25,041 nt of DNA, taken from an uncultured Fretibacterium sp. (GTDB lineage Bacteria; Synergistota; Synergistia; Synergistales; Aminobacteriaceae). Both the position numbers and the translations under genes were made by a program. The notes beneath the pieces are model-generated. The model was not told the DNA's origin. It ran no database searches and saw only the letters and a program-made list of their open reading frames with translations. The DNA is taken from contig CALAUZ010000255.1 of the NCBI GenBank assembly GCA_937892105.1, forward strand, positions 1 through 25,041, read 5' to 3'. Positions 24,694-25,041 of this stretch are shown here, in pieces. Each line of letters opens with the position of its first letter. Position 1 is the stretch's first letter.

Positions 24694-25041
24694 TGTGCGA
24701 GTGAGAGTGAATGTGTCCGTGTGAGTGTGTCCGTGTGAGTGTCCGTGAGAGTGTGAGAGTGAGAGTGTGAGTGTGAGAGTGTGAGTGAGAGAGTGTGAGT
24801 GAGAGTGAGAGTGTGAGAGTGTGAGTGTGAGAGTGTGAGTGTGAGAGTGAGAGTGTGAGAGTGAGAGTGTGAGAGTGAGAGTGAGAGTGAGAGTGTGAGA
24901 GTGAGAGTGAGAGTGTGAGTGTGAGAGTGACCGTGTGTGAGTGTCCGTGTGTGTGTCCGTGAGAGTGTGAGAGTGTGTGTGAGTGTGTCCGTGTGTGTGT
25001 GAGTGTGTGAGTGTGAGTGTCCGTGTGTGTGTGAGTGTGTG
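24694..25041. repeat. Low-complexity GT/GA/CC tract, right part
   Basis: About 350 bases of GT with GA and, less often, CC dinucleotides. GA dominates from about 24750 to 24930, while GT and CC are commoner at the edges. Its last 55 bases equal bases 1-55, so on a circle the whole tract is about 390 bp and lies between the terminator and the origin-like segment. No open gene is supported within it. The CC-interrupted alternating pattern is not a simple fixed-length tandem repeat. Confidence 0.9.

Noticed and set aside
24694..25041. CRISPR array or regular satellite
   Set aside because: There is no constant repeat with unique spacers; the tract is irregular GT/GA/CC sequence.

Overview
The window looks like one complete small plasmid. 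Bases 1-55 are repeated exactly at 24987-25041, which is what a circular contig cut open at a 55-base overlap would show; the closed molecule would be about 24,986 bp. It carries one plasmid replication gene (a ColE2-type Rep, minus strand, 181-1314). No partition, relaxase, conjugation or toxin-antitoxin gene was recognised. A low-complexity GT/GA/CC tract (24694 round to about 93) and a repeat-rich, origin-like segment (121-180) sit just downstream of rep.

The host is probably a diderm (outer-membrane) anaerobe. The sugar-binding protein has a plain signal peptide without a lipobox cysteine. There are remains of an RND efflux pump with its membrane-fusion protein, and of an Fe-S flavin enoate-reductase-type enzyme, a family typical of anaerobes. 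Synergistota or another gut or animal-associated diderm would fit, but this is inference. Several accessory genes are broken by stops, frameshifts and deletions, so the replicon is shedding genes while the sugar and inositol genes stay intact.

Layout: rep and a likely antisense control RNA (0.2-1.5 kb); about 1.1 kb of noncoding, repeat-rich DNA; a GH36 alpha-galactosidase (+, 2598-4793); a noncoding stretch holding a duplicated element; iolA/mmsA (+, 5304-6821). Then comes a long minus-strand block read from 17.7 kb down to 6.9 kb: iolC, a periplasmic binding protein, a sugar ABC ATPase, a permease, a second inositol-dehydrogenase-like gene, a small membrane protein, iolE, iolB, iolD and iolG. 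After it lie a decayed IS605-type tnpB (-), a decayed RND pump gene (+), a second, inverted copy of the duplicated element, a decayed membrane-fusion gene (+), a flavin oxidoreductase gene with an in-frame stop (+) and a shortened monooxygenase-like gene (+).

Together the intact genes form a nearly complete myo-inositol pathway: uptake by the ABC transporter, oxidation (IolG), dehydration (IolE), ring opening (IolD), isomerisation (IolB), phosphorylation (IolC) and conversion of malonate semialdehyde to acetyl-CoA (IolA). The aldolase step (IolJ) and a dedicated regulator (IolR type) are not here and would have to be chromosomal. An alpha-galactosidase on the same plasmid suggests the whole replicon is for galactosyl-cyclitols such as galactinol, which would release galactose and myo-inositol. 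The inositol block is bracketed by two diverged inverted copies of a roughly 300-380 bp element.
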